The notes: a model not told the origin generated them from the sequence alone. Counted from the first letter of the stretch, positions 41,162-49,490 are shown. The stretch: 64,000 nucleotides of DNA from Clostridia bacterium (GCA_017623435.1 JAGAPD010000049.1:1-64000); one strand, 5' to 3'. Made by a program: numbers and translations.

Positions 41162-41997
41162 CGTTAGGTCAATACTATCCCGTCCGCTCGGTTATTCACT
41201 CGCTTGATCCGAGGGCAAAGCTCGTGCTTATGATTGCGTATATCGTGATGATTTTCTTCGTCGATACCTTCGTGGGCTACGGGCTGGTGTTGCTTTTCTT
41301 GCTACTGGTTATATTTTTGAGCAAAGTTCCGCTTGGAAAAGTGCTTAAAAGCTTGAAAATGATACTGTTTTTAGTAATTTTCACGGTCGTTATGAGCGTT
41401 TTGTTCTATAACGGCAACGAAAACGACTTGCTTTGGGGATGGGGAATTATCCGCATTTATTCGCAAGGACTTATCAACGCAGGCAAAATGGCGCTCCGCC
41501 TTATTTTTCTGGTGCTTGGTCCTACGATTTTGACCTTCACGACTACGCCCGTACAGCTTACGGACGCACTTGAAAGCCTGCTCAAACCTCTTTCGTATAT
41601 AAAAGTACCCGTGCATTCTCTTGCAATGGTTATGAGTATTGCGCTCCGTCTTATCCCCACTCTCGTGGAGGAAACGGACAAAATCCAAAACGCGCAAAAG
41701 GCAAGATGCGCCGACTTTGAAACGGGCAATATCTTTAAGCGCGCAAAGGCAATGCTCCCCGTGCTTATTCCTCTTTTCGTGTCCTCCTTCCGTCGCGCGG
41801 ACGAGCTTGCCGACGCTATGGACTCGCGTTGCTATCGCGGAGCAAAGGGAAGAACGCGAATGAAGAAGATGCATTTTAGACTTCGTGACGCAGTTTCGCT
41901 ACTGATTTTTGCGCTTTTCTTCTTCGTGATCTTGTGGCTTCGCTACAATTTCTTCCCCGCGTTTTTCGACCTGTCTTTGCTGACTTGGTTAGTATAG
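41149..41997 (+). CDS. ecfT: ECF transporter transmembrane scaffold EcfT
   Basis: 282 residues with about five or six transmembrane helices and two coupling helices that carry the Ala-Arg motifs (QKARCADFETG and AMDSRCYRGAKGRTR), which seat in the two ATPases. It joins EcfA1/A2 to interchangeable S proteins in the cell membrane. ATG 41149 has AGGAGGGG before it. truA follows 11 bases on, as in many Firmicutes. Confidence 0.94.
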   Translation: MREITLGQYYPVRSVIHSLDPRAKLVLMIAYIVMIFFVDTFVGYGLVLLFLLLVIFLSKVPLGKVLKSLKMILFLVIFTVVMSVLFYNGNENDLLWGWGIIRIYSQGLINAGKMALRLIFLVLGPTILTFTTTPVQLTDALESLLKPLSYIKVPVHSLAMVMSIALRLIPTLVEETDKIQNAQKARCADFETGNIFKRAKAMLPVLIPLFVSSFRRADELADAMDSRCYRGAKGRTRMKKMHFRLRDAVSLLIFALFFFVILWLRYNFFPAFFDLSLLTWLV

Positions 41998-42008
41998 GAG
42001 GGGTACGT

Positions 42009-42746
42009 ATGCGCAGAATCGTGTTAAAACTTGATTATATCGGTAGTGCCTACTGCGGTTGGCAACGCCAGATAGGCGTGGATAGTGTGCAAAGCAGAGT
42101 GGAGGAGGCGTTACTCCGCTTAACTGGTGAAAATATCACCGTCACGGCAAGCGGACGAACGGACGCAGGGGTGCACGCGCTTGGTCAGATAATCCATTTT
42201 GATACTAATAGTAATATCCCCGTAAAAAATTTTATGACGGGGCTTAATCACTTTTTGCCTAATGATATTCGCGTGCTTCAGACTAAAAAAGTAAGCGAAA
42301 AATTCCACGCGCGTTTTTCTGCGAAAGAAAAAACTTACTGTTACGTTATGTACGAGAGCGAAGTGGATAAATCCGTTTATTTTAACCGTGCGGTTAGAAT
42401 TAAAGGCAAGCTGGACGTTAAGAAGATGAACGAGGCGGCGGTTGCTTTTTTAGGTGAGCACGACTTCACTTCTTATATGTCGACGGGTGCTGACACCGTG
42501 GGTGCGGTGCGCACGATAAAGGAGCTTAAAGTGGTGCGCCGTGACGGACTGGTTAAAATTTACGTGACAGCAAACGGATTTTTGTATAATATGGTGCGCC
42601 TAATTGCAGGCTCGCTTATTCGCGCAGGAAAGGGCGAGCTTTCGGCAAGCGATATAACCGCGCTTATCGAGAAAAAAAGCAAGGACGCCGTCCGCGAGGT
42701 TATGCCTGCGCACGGACTTTATCTCGTGAACGTTAAGTATAAATAA
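42009..42746 (+). CDS. truA: tRNA pseudouridine(38-40) synthase
   Basis: 245 residues. Changes uridine to pseudouridine at positions 38-40 of the anticodon stem-loop of many tRNAs. The catalytic aspartate lies in SGRTDAGVHALGQ; RKTYRY-type loop (KEKTYCYVMY) and the late FLYNMVRLIAG motif are present. TAGGAGGGG precedes the ATG. Last gene of the ecfA1-ecfA2-ecfT-truA run. Confidence 0.95.
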   Translation: MRRIVLKLDYIGSAYCGWQRQIGVDSVQSRVEEALLRLTGENITVTASGRTDAGVHALGQIIHFDTNSNIPVKNFMTGLNHFLPNDIRVLQTKKVSEKFHARFSAKEKTYCYVMYESEVDKSVYFNRAVRIKGKLDVKKMNEAAVAFLGEHDFTSYMSTGADTVGAVRTIKELKVVRRDGLVKIYVTANGFLYNMVRLIAGSLIRAGKGELSASDITALIEKKSKDAVREVMPAHGLYLVNVKYK

Positions 42747-42763
42747 ATTTATAGCGCAAACAG

Positions 42764-42792
42764 TTGTAAATTTACTGAAAATATGATATAAT
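42764..42792 (+). promoter_or_regulatory. Promoter of the MDR dehydrogenase gene
   Basis: TTGTAA (42764-42769), 17-bp spacer, TATAAT (42787-42792), then AAAGGAG and the ATG at 42823. Confidence 0.82.
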
Positions 42793-42822
42793 ATTGTCAA
42801 GAATTAAAAGAAAGGAGAAATA

Positions 42823-43845
42823 ATGAAAGCCTGGAAAGTGACAAACGAGCGTAGCGTCGAGCTCGTCGATATGGGTGCGCAACCCGTTGCCGAGAACTGT
42901 GTAAAACTCAAAATGCTCACGGCTTTGGTGGATACTCACGAATCCTCACTTTACAAAAAGGGTGGCAACTCTCTTCCGCTTATCGCCGGCCGTCAAGGCG
43001 TAGGTATGGTTACGGAAGTGGGCGCAAACGTCACCGCTTTTAAGCGAGGAGATAAGGTGTTTATCCGTCCCGTTTCCCCCTGCGGAAAGTGCAGTAATTG
43101 TAAAAACGGAAGAAAAAGCGAGTGCGAGCATAGCTACGTTTATGGCAAAACGGAGGATGGCGTACTACGCGATTTTATTACCGTTCCTCAAACCGACCTT
43201 ATTTTACTCCCTCAGCAAGTTGACGAAACGGAAGGCGTGTTTATCGAGCAAGTTGCCCTTGCGGTAGAGACGCTTGATAGACTTAAAATTGAAAAAGGCG
43301 AGCATATCGTAATCCTTGGTGCGACGCTTGCCGGTCTTATTATCGCGCAGGCGGCAATCTATTATCAAGCCGTTCCTATTTTGGTTGATCTTCGCGAAGA
43401 CAGACTTGCGCTTGCCGAAAAGTTGGGAATTTACTACACCATTAACGCAGTCGAAACTGATCCCGTCAAAAAAGTTTTTTCCATTACTTGCGGAAAGATG
43501 GCGGAAACTATGGTGTATACGCTTTTGTCCGGAATGACCGTTCGCCGTTCGTTCGAAAACTTGGTACGCGGTGGCAGAGTGGCGTTCGTGGGCTTTGACG
43601 ATATGGAAGCTGATCTTAGCGCCGACCTTATGCCCGCGCTTGGTAAGGAACTGGTTATTTATATGGTGTCCAGCGCAGGCGATAATTACTATTCTGCCGT
43701 AAATATGCTCGTATCCAGCGCCGTCGACGTAAAGTCGCTTGTGTCCAGCCGTATTGAATTCGATAAAATCGGTCAGGCTATTGCCGAGGTTGCGGATAAC
43801 GAGAAAAAGTATATAGCTTTGCTCGTCGATGCGACGAAAATATAA
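42823..43845 (+). CDS. MDR-family (zinc alcohol dehydrogenase-like) protein without the catalytic zinc site
   Basis: 340 residues: an N-terminal GroES-like domain and a C-terminal Rossmann domain (HIVILGATLAGLIIAQAA). The structural zinc cysteines are complete: C87, C90, C93, C101 (SPCGKCSNCKNG). The catalytic zinc ligands are not: where the family has Cys-Gly-x-Asp and Gly-His-Glu, this protein has LVDTHE (36-40) and AGRQGVG (R57 for His). The cofactor loop GATLAG also departs from GxGxxG. It may be an NAD(P)H-dependent reductase of another type, or a non-enzymatic relative. Single gene. Confidence 0.82.
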   Translation: MKAWKVTNERSVELVDMGAQPVAENCVKLKMLTALVDTHESSLYKKGGNSLPLIAGRQGVGMVTEVGANVTAFKRGDKVFIRPVSPCGKCSNCKNGRKSECEHSYVYGKTEDGVLRDFITVPQTDLILLPQQVDETEGVFIEQVALAVETLDRLKIEKGEHIVILGATLAGLIIAQAAIYYQAVPILVDLREDRLALAEKLGIYYTINAVETDPVKKVFSITCGKMAETMVYTLLSGMTVRRSFENLVRGGRVAFVGFDDMEADLSADLMPALGKELVIYMVSSAGDNYYSAVNMLVSSAVDVKSLVSSRIEFDKIGQAIAEVADNEKKYIALLVDATKI

Positions 43846-43880
43846 CGGTTTTACTTAAAATAATATATAAAAGGATATTT

Positions 43881-43914
43881 AAAACGGGATTTTTGCAAAA
43901 AAGCCCCGTTTTTG
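43881..43914 (+). terminator. Terminator of the MDR gene
   Basis: AAAACGGG pairs with CCCGTTTT around a 16-base loop that has inner pairs of its own; T run after. Confidence 0.82.
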
Positions 43915-43926
43915 CTTTAAAAACGG

Positions 43927-43955
43927 TTGCAAAAGTTTTTTATTCGTGCTATAAT
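43927..43955 (+). promoter_or_regulatory. Promoter of rpsF-ssb-rpsR
   Basis: TTGCAA (43927-43932), 17-bp spacer, TATAAT (43950-43955); start near 43962. Confidence 0.85.
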
Positions 43956-43985
43956 TAAATGCCCTTAAAAGTAGGGCAATCCTTT

Positions 43986-44023
43986 CTCCGTGGAAAAACG
44001 GGGACACAAAGACCACAAGGAGG
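43986..44023 (+). promoter_or_regulatory. Candidate S6:S18 autoregulatory leader hiding the rpsF ribosome site
   Basis: CTCCGTGG (43986-43993) can pair with CCAC (44013-44016) and GGAG (44019-44022). The latter is the rpsF Shine-Dalgarno, so the fold would block translation. S6-S18 complexes are known to bind leaders of this operon. The match to the family is by position and pairing, not by a model search. Confidence 0.5.
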
Positions 44024-44031
44024 TATAAAAA

Positions 44032-44313
44032 ATGAACAAGTACGAGATCCTGTACATTTTGGACGCAAAGCTTGACGACGCAGAGAAGGAAACTCTTATC
44101 GAGAGATTCAAGGGTATCGTTGAAACTGCTGGCGGAAGCGTTGAAGGTGTTGATAAGTGGGGCGTTAAGAAGCTCGCTTACGAAATCAACTTCAAGTCCG
44201 AAGGTTACTATGTGCTTATGAACTTCACGGCAGAAGCGAACGTTCCTGCTGAAATTGAACGTCAGATGCGCATTACGGACGGCGTTATGAGATTCATCGT
44301 CGTTAGAAAATAA
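44032..44313 (+). CDS. rpsF: 30S ribosomal protein bS6
   Basis: 93 residues, a single ferredoxin-like domain, full length for Firmicutes (MNKYEILYILDAKLDD start, KWGVKKLAYEI centre, MRFIVVRK end). It binds bS18 and helix 23 of 16S rRNA in the small-subunit platform. AAGGAGG ahead of the ATG. First gene of the conserved rpsF-ssb-rpsR operon. Confidence 0.97.
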   Translation: MNKYEILYILDAKLDDAEKETLIERFKGIVETAGGSVEGVDKWGVKKLAYEINFKSEGYYVLMNFTAEANVPAEIERQMRITDGVMRFIVVRK

Positions 44314-44324
44314 GGGAGAAAAAT

Positions 44325-44744
44325 ATGAACAAATGTATTTTTATTGGTAATCTTACTCGCGATCCTGAAATTCAGACTACCGGTAACGGTGTGTCCTTGT
44401 GCAGATTTTCTATCGCAGTAAACCGCACTTACCAAAACGCTAACGGCGAAAGAGAAACCGATTTCATTAACATCGTTACTTGGAGAGGTTTGGCAGATAA
44501 CTGCAGTAAGTATCTTTCTAAGGGCAGTAAGGTTTGCGTAGTTGGTAGCCTTCAGAACCGTAGTTACGAAGACAAAGACGGTAACAAGCGTTATGCAACC
44601 GATATCGTTGCTGAAGACGTTGAGTTTATTTCTTCGCGCGGTCAGGGCGACGCTACGGCTATGCCTGCATCTCAGCCCGCTACTAGAACCAAGAAAGTTT
44701 CCGAGCTTCAACCCGTAGACGATGGCGACGATTTGCCGTTCTAA
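44325..44744 (+). CDS. ssb: Single-stranded DNA-binding protein
   Basis: 139 residues: an N-terminal OB fold (about 1-105; NKCIFIGNLTRDPEIQ, FINIVTWRGLADNCSKYL) and a flexible tail ending in DDGDDLPF, the acidic tip that recruits replication and repair proteins. Twelve bases after rpsF, 26 before rpsR. Confidence 0.97.
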   Translation: MNKCIFIGNLTRDPEIQTTGNGVSLCRFSIAVNRTYQNANGERETDFINIVTWRGLADNCSKYLSKGSKVCVVGSLQNRSYEDKDGNKRYATDIVAEDVEFISSRGQGDATAMPASQPATRTKKVSELQPVDDGDDLPF

Positions 44745-44769
44745 TTAAATTTTAAAGAGGATTATTATT

Positions 44770-45042
44770 ATGGATAAGAAAAATATCAGTAAGAACGTAG
44801 ACGTGGACGATAAGTCCAAGAAGTTTAAGCGCGCTCCTAAGAAAAAGGTTTGTGCTTTCTGCGTAGAGAAGATTGAAGAAATCGACTACAAGGATATTGC
44901 AAAGCTTAAGAGATTCGTTACCGAAAAGGGTAAGATCATTCCCCGTCGCGCGTCGGGCGTATGCGCAGAGCATCAGCGTCAGCTTGCCGTTGCTATTAAG
45001 CGCGCAAGAGCAATCGCTCTCCTTCCTTTCAAGGGTGAGTAA
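44770..45042 (+). CDS. rpsR: 30S ribosomal protein bS18
   Basis: 90 residues with an N-terminal lysine-rich extension and the core [18 protein letters not shown], then [15 protein letters not shown]. Cysteines C28 and C31 (VCAFC) with C65 and H68 (CAEH) suggest the zinc-binding form of bS18. It pairs with bS6. Last gene of the operon, followed by a terminator; dnaB and rplI, which often follow, are not here. Confidence 0.97.
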   Translation: MDKKNISKNVDVDDKSKKFKRAPKKKVCAFCVEKIEEIDYKDIAKLKRFVTEKGKIIPRRASGVCAEHQRQLAVAIKRARAIALLPFKGE

Positions 45043-45051
45043 TTAGTTATC

Positions 45052-45083
45052 AAAACAGGTTTGTGTAAACAGACCTGTTTTTT
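45052..45083 (+). terminator. Terminator of rpsF-ssb-rpsR
   Basis: AAAACAGGT pairs with ACCTGTTTT, T run after. The next gene begins 15 bases later with no promoter of its own in sight. Confidence 0.88.
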
Positions 45084-45097
45084 GTTTGGAGATAATT

Positions 45098-46744
45098 ATG
45101 AAAAAGTCGTCGGTAGAAATTTATAACGGCAACCCCACGCTATTCGTGGACGGCCGCCCGTGTGCAAATTGCGCGTACGTGACCTATATGCCACGTAAGG
45201 CGAATTACGAGGAATTTGCAAAACGGGGATATACGTTATACTCCGTTCCGCTGTTTTTCTCGTCGCAAACGATTAACGAATTCGGCGCTGTGCCCTCGCT
45301 TGGCAAAGGTATTTTCGACGGCAAGACGCCTGATTTTTCGGAAGTGGACGAGAGAGTGAATCAAATCGTTAGCGCGAGAGCAGACGCGCGCATCTTTCCG
45401 CGCGTAAATATTTCACCTCCGCGTTGGTGGGAGGACGAAAACCCTGACGAGTTGTGCGACAAAACGCTTTCCGGCAACAAAAGGGTGTGTTTTTCCTCGG
45501 ATAAATGGCTGTCTTACGCTAAAGACTGCTTAAAAATCTTCGTTGAGTATATGAGTCGTGCGCCCTATCGCGATAATATTTGCGGATATCAAATCGCGTG
45601 CGGAAACACGGAAGAGTGGTTCGGTTTTGATATGGATAGCTCGAAAGGACTGCGCGCGAGCGAGAAGTATAACGAGTACCTGAAAGCGAGTGGACGTCAC
45701 GATTGCGAGGGTACGTTGTACTCCTTTTTGTCCGAAATGACCGCAAAAGCAATATGCGAGCTTGCTAGATTCGTTAAGAAAATTACTTGTAATCAGCTTG
45801 CGGTTGGCGCGTTTTACGGCTATTCGTTTGAGTCGTGTGACAGGAATTCAGGACATCACGCGCTTAAAAGAGTATTAGAGGAGGATGCGATTGACTTTTT
45901 GTGTAGCCCCGTTTCGTATATGCTTAATCGCGAAGTAGGGTTTGATCATCCGTATATGTTACCGCTTGCCTCACTCAAAGCGCACGGAAAGCTTTATTTT
46001 TCTGAAAACGACACGCGCACGCATCTTACCCGTCCGCCCTTTGATATACCGCATTTTAACAAGCCCGTTTGGTTTGGTCGTGACAAAAAAGTTGCGATTG
46101 AGAATATCAAGCAACATTTTGCGCGCGCTTTTATCAATAATCACGCGTTTTGGTGGTTTGATATGTGGGGCGGATGGTATAACGACGGCGAATATTTAGA
46201 CCTTATGGAGCGTATCCATTCGCTTATGGAGAGCAGTTTGGTATCAAAAAGCAAATCGGTTAGCGAAATTGCCGTCGTGATTGACGAAAAGAGTACTTGC
46301 TACGTTGACGGTGAGATTGCTTTTAACGTTTGTTATCATACTCGTAAAAATTTAGGGCTTATAGGTGCGCCCTACGACGCTTATTTGAGTAGCGACGCGG
46401 ATAAGATTAGTGATAATTACAAGGCGGTTATCGTGCTTGCGCCCGTTATGACTGACGAGTTAAAGGCGATTATTAAAAGCAAAAACTGTTTTGTAATCAC
46501 GAGTGAAAATTGTAAAACGGAAGTGGACGTACTACGCCGTTTTTGCAAAAACGCAGGTGTTCATTTGTATTGTGAGAGCGATAGCGTGGTGTACGCGAAC
46601 GATAATTATTTGTTTATTCATACGACTTGCGACACACCGCTTTCGTCGTTAAAAATAAAAAAGCTTGAACTTATTTTAGGCGACGAGATTGAAAACGGTA
46701 TGCTCAAAAAGCACAACGGATATTTATTTAAAATTGTTGAATAG
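45098..46744 (+). CDS. GH42-like (beta-galactosidase-type) glycoside hydrolase
   Basis: 548 residues, no signal peptide, so intracellular. A TIM barrel fills about 1-370, with candidate acid/base E172 in GNTEEW and nucleophile E303 in LYFSENDTRT, then FWWFDMWGGWY. A second alpha/beta domain (about 385-500; EIAVVIDEKSTCYVDG, AVIVLAPVMTDELK) matches the trimerisation domain of GH42. Substrate unknown; beta-galactosides are a guess. GGAG lies 7 bases before ATG 45098; the TTG at 45086 is rejected. It sits right behind the rpsR terminator, so expression may need read-through. Confidence 0.75.
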   Translation: MKKSSVEIYNGNPTLFVDGRPCANCAYVTYMPRKANYEEFAKRGYTLYSVPLFFSSQTINEFGAVPSLGKGIFDGKTPDFSEVDERVNQIVSARADARIFPRVNISPPRWWEDENPDELCDKTLSGNKRVCFSSDKWLSYAKDCLKIFVEYMSRAPYRDNICGYQIACGNTEEWFGFDMDSSKGLRASEKYNEYLKASGRHDCEGTLYSFLSEMTAKAICELARFVKKITCNQLAVGAFYGYSFESCDRNSGHHALKRVLEEDAIDFLCSPVSYMLNREVGFDHPYMLPLASLKAHGKLYFSENDTRTHLTRPPFDIPHFNKPVWFGRDKKVAIENIKQHFARAFINNHAFWWFDMWGGWYNDGEYLDLMERIHSLMESSLVSKSKSVSEIAVVIDEKSTCYVDGEIAFNVCYHTRKNLGLIGAPYDAYLSSDADKISDNYKAVIVLAPVMTDELKAIIKSKNCFVITSENCKTEVDVLRRFCKNAGVHLYCESDSVVYANDNYLFIHTTCDTPLSSLKIKKLELILGDEIENGMLKKHNGYLFKIVE

Positions 46745-46749
46745 AGTTA

Positions 46750-46778
46750 TTGACATTTACTTCAACAGGGTATATAAT
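46750..46778 (+). promoter_or_regulatory. Promoter of the phosphodiesterase gene
   Basis: TTGACA (46750-46755), 17-bp spacer, TATAAT (46773-46778), then CAGGAGGG before ATG 46806. Confidence 0.87.
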
Positions 46779-46805
46779 AATTTCAATAAGCGACAGGAGG
46801 GCAAA

Positions 46806-47621
46806 ATGAAAAAAGTAAGACTTGCGGCGCACCGCGGTTTTATGGCGCTTTATCCCGAAAACACTATGCTTTCGTTCAAAAAAGCGCTTGAGTGCGATAT
46901 TGATATGATTGAAACGGACGTTCATATGACGAAGGACGGACAGCTTGTGTGTATTCACGATCACGGGCTTGATCGTACGACGACGGGTAGTGGATTAGTA
47001 AGGGAGCATACGTTAGAAGAAGTGCTTGCCGTTGACGCTGGTGTTAAAAAAGGCGAACAGTTTAAGGGTGAAAGAGTTCCCACCTTGCGCGAATTTTTTG
47101 AGCTTGTAAAGGACAGGAAAGATATTGAGCTTAATATTGAGCTGAAGGATTATCCCCACGACAGTCACGAATTTGCGTACGAGTCGTGCGACAAAACGAT
47201 CGCAATGATTGAGGAATACGGGCTTGCGGATAGAATCTATATCAATTCTTTTTCGGGCGACCTACTTAACTACGTTTACTTAAAGTATAACGACCGCTAT
47301 CGTTTGCACGGGTATTATAATATTAAAATTTTGGGTAGTCATTACGATAACGATATGCTCAAAAGACTGTTTTGTGCGTGCATTTTCAATATCAAAGTTG
47401 ATCCCGTGACGGGCGCGCATGACTGGAGTCAAAATCATATCGTTGCGCCCAAAGAGCAGTTTGATTTCATCCGCTCGTACGGCGTAGAACCTTGGGTGCA
47501 TTACGGCGCGGCGGAGGAAGAGGAAAGGTTTAAGACTTGGCTTGAACGTGGCGCAGTAGGATTTACCTGTAATAACCCAGTCCTTGCTGGTGAAATCTTG
47601 AAAAAATTAGGCGCAAGATAG
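46806..47621 (+). CDS. Glycerophosphodiester phosphodiesterase
   Basis: 271 residues, TIM barrel of the GDPD family, cytoplasmic. Catalytic histidines H9 (AAHRG) and H51 (CIHDHGLDRTT), metal ligands E36 and D38 in IETDVHMTKDG, and the later ELNIELKDY. It splits glycerophosphodiesters into glycerol 3-phosphate and an alcohol such as choline or ethanolamine, so it could supply ethanolamine (link to eutH is inference). ATG 46806 has AGGAGGG; upstream codons lie before the promoter. Confidence 0.92.
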   Translation: MKKVRLAAHRGFMALYPENTMLSFKKALECDIDMIETDVHMTKDGQLVCIHDHGLDRTTTGSGLVREHTLEEVLAVDAGVKKGEQFKGERVPTLREFFELVKDRKDIELNIELKDYPHDSHEFAYESCDKTIAMIEEYGLADRIYINSFSGDLLNYVYLKYNDRYRLHGYYNIKILGSHYDNDMLKRLFCACIFNIKVDPVTGAHDWSQNHIVAPKEQFDFIRSYGVEPWVHYGAAEEEERFKTWLERGAVGFTCNNPVLAGEILKKLGAR

Positions 47622-47631
47622 TTATAAAAAG

Positions 47632-47661
47632 AAACGGCATACCACGTGGTACGCCGTTTTT
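47632..47661. terminator. Bidirectional terminator between the phosphodiesterase and FAD oxidoreductase genes
   Basis: AAACGGC-a-TACCACGTGGTA-c-GCCGTTT with A and T runs; one mismatch pair. Same family as the one at 36614. Confidence 0.88.
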
Positions 47662-47684
47662 ATGTTTTTTAAGGGAATAAGCGG

Positions 47685-48971
47685 TTAATTAAACAATTCT
47701 ACGCCCTTATCCGTAAGCACTTTTTGGATTTTTTTGTAGTCGAGTTTTCGTGGAATTACGTTTTCTTTTACGCATAACGCACCTGCAATACCTGCCGCTT
47801 GACCGATATTGACGCAAATGTTCATAACTCTGTACGAGGCGTGTGCGCGGTGAGTTCCGCTTATGCATCTGCCGGCAACGAGGAGGTTGTCGGTGACTGT
47901 GGGCAGTAGTGCGCGGTAAGGCACGTCGTAGGGCTGACTTTGCTTGGGACAGCCGTCCTGCTCGCTTTGACCTGCGCCAGAAGGGTTGTGAATGTCTATG
48001 CAAAACGCCGCGTTGTGGACTACTACGTCGTGGTGTTTTTTACCGTCGAGAAGATCCTGCGCGGTCATAACGTATTCGCCCATAACTCTGCGCGATTCCC
48101 TTACGCCTATTCCTTCGGTAGAATTCTTAATGCGGATATTTTCAAAGCCTTTCACGGTGGTTTTGAGGAAGTCTACGACTTGTTCCATTTGTTCGCGAAG
48201 GAGAGCTTGCGCTTTGCCTGCTTGTACGGGGCACAAGGGGTTTACACCGTTTGCTTGCGTGGCGTTTACCATGCGTTCGGTGGGGACTACGCCTCGGTAA
48301 AGGCGAACGATATTGACGGTAGGGGGTAGAGTGCCGTTTTTGCAAGCCTCACGGCAAAGAGCGAGGTAATTTCCGTTTTCTAAAACGGTGTCCATTTCCT
48401 CGTGGTAGCAAACGATATGCTGGTCGGGATGCACGTTTTCAACGGTGAACATTATGCTGACGGGCTGAACGAGTCCGTCGTCGCGCCCGTATTCCACCTT
48501 TTCGCCTGCTAAATACGACAAAACTCCGTCGCCCGTGCAGTCGATAAAAATCTTACCTTCAATCGCCTTTAAGCCCGATTGAGTGGAGAAAATCAAATGC
48601 GTAATGTTTTTGTCCTTTTTTACCACGTCCACGAGCGAACATCCGTAAAAGACGTCGATATTTTCGTCCGCCACCATTTTAGAAATGATAATCTTCATTT
48701 TCTCAAAGTCGTGCGATTGACCCGAGCCGTTTTCAACGCCTACTTTTTTAAGAAGCTCGTCCGCCATAGTGTTGGGCGTAAAACTGCCAAGAGGAGGTGC
48801 GACGTGGCCTGAAGTAAAGCCTCCGCCCAAAATTCCGTTTCGCTCAATAATCGCAACCCTTGCGCCTTGACGAGCGCATTCAATAGCTGCACCTATTCCG
48901 CTTACGCCACCGCCAGCAACGACGACGTCGTAGCTTGCCTTGCATTCAATTTTCGCTTTGTAATCAATCAT
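47685..48971 (-). CDS. FAD-dependent oxidoreductase (FAD_oxidored family)
   Basis: 428 residues. N-terminal dinucleotide fold VVVAGGGVSGIGAAIECA with the acidic end IIERN, then GGGFTSGHV, IDCTGDGVLSYLAGE and a late FAD contact NLLVAGRCISGTHRAHASYRVM. In bacteria this family is often found with glycosidases or sugar-acid genes, and the true substrate is unknown. A membrane or secretion signal is absent. No obvious partner gene; terminators on both sides. Confidence 0.85.
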   Translation of the reverse strand: MIDYKAKIECKASYDVVVAGGGVSGIGAAIECARQGARVAIIERNGILGGGFTSGHVAPPLGSFTPNTMADELLKKVGVENGSGQSHDFEKMKIIISKMVADENIDVFYGCSLVDVVKKDKNITHLIFSTQSGLKAIEGKIFIDCTGDGVLSYLAGEKVEYGRDDGLVQPVSIMFTVENVHPDQHIVCYHEEMDTVLENGNYLALCREACKNGTLPPTVNIVRLYRGVVPTERMVNATQANGVNPLCPVQAGKAQALLREQMEQVVDFLKTTVKGFENIRIKNSTEGIGVRESRRVMGEYVMTAQDLLDGKKHHDVVVHNAAFCIDIHNPSGAGQSEQDGCPKQSQPYDVPYRALLPTVTDNLLVAGRCISGTHRAHASYRVMNICVNIGQAAGIAGALCVKENVIPRKLDYKKIQKVLTDKGVELFN

Positions 48972-49049
48972 ATTTTTTACCTCTCCTAAATTGTACTACA
49001 CAATTCCTTATTTGTCAATAGATAGCGTGTAAACTTTTTTATAAAAGTA

Positions 49050-49080
49050 AAAACGGCGTGGCACGTACCACGTCGTTTTT
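49050..49080 (-). terminator. Terminator of spoIIID
   Basis: AAAACG.CGTGG pairs with CCACG.CGTTTT (one G-T position), just past the spoIIID stop. Same overall plan as the other palindromic terminators. Confidence 0.85.
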
Positions 49081-49082
49081 GC

Positions 49083-49346
49083 TTAATCTTTGGATTTTTT
49101 CGTACTTTCGTATTTTAGCTTCGTAGCGTTTCCACCGCGAAGATGACGCTCGGAAAGGTTAAAGACAAGCACTTTTTTAACCTGCTCGTACAGCTTTTCG
49201 TCGGCGTAACGTAGACGCACGGTGACGTCCTTATGTAGCGTGCTTTTGCTAACGAAAAAGACTTTCGCCGCGTCTCTGACGGTGCATTGATGCTCTAAAA
49301 TATAACGTGCTTCGCATAGTGTACGCTGTGCAATTAACTCTTTCAT
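49083..49346 (-). CDS. spoIIID: Sporulation transcription factor SpoIIID
   Basis: 87 residues. A helix-turn-helix (CTVRDAAKVFFVSKSTLHKDVTVRL, about 21-45) followed by the family's conserved NLSERHLRGGNATKLKY basic segment, which makes an extra DNA contact. SpoIIID tunes sigma-E and sigma-K genes in the mother cell. AAAGGA ahead of the ATG, and a sigma-E-like promoter upstream (49376-49405), which fits its known control in Bacillus. Confidence 0.96.
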   Translation of the reverse strand: MKELIAQRTLCEARYILEHQCTVRDAAKVFFVSKSTLHKDVTVRLRYADEKLYEQVKKVLVFNLSERHLRGGNATKLKYESTKKSKD

Positions 49347-49375
49347 TTTCTCATTCCTTTTACGCTTTGTGTTTT

Positions 49376-49405
49376 ATATTATGAGTAAAAAAGCAAATTT
49401 ATGAC
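49376..49405 (-). promoter_or_regulatory. Sigma-E-like promoter of spoIIID
   Basis: Minus strand GTCATAAA (49398-49405), 14-bp spacer, CATAATAT (49376-49383). This resembles the sigma-E elements (-35 ATATT-type, -10 CATANNNT). No good sigma-A element lies in the same place. Confidence 0.55.
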
Positions 49406-49434
49406 AAAAAGCGCATATTTAAAAAAATTAGGTA

Positions 49435-49463
49435 TTGACAACGCTACGAGATTGTAGTATAAT
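49435..49463 (+). promoter_or_regulatory. Promoter of the SPFH operon
   Basis: TTGACA (49435-49440), 17-bp spacer, TATAAT (49458-49463), then AAGGAG before ATG 49491. Confidence 0.88.
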
Positions 49464-49490
49464 GATGTAAACCAATCAAGGAGAAAAATT

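Noticed and set aside
41680..41860. Changed Ala-Arg-Gly motifs in EcfT (ARC and SRC)
   Set aside because: As far as I recall a cysteine at this place is common in Firmicutes EcfT, so it is not taken as a loss of function.
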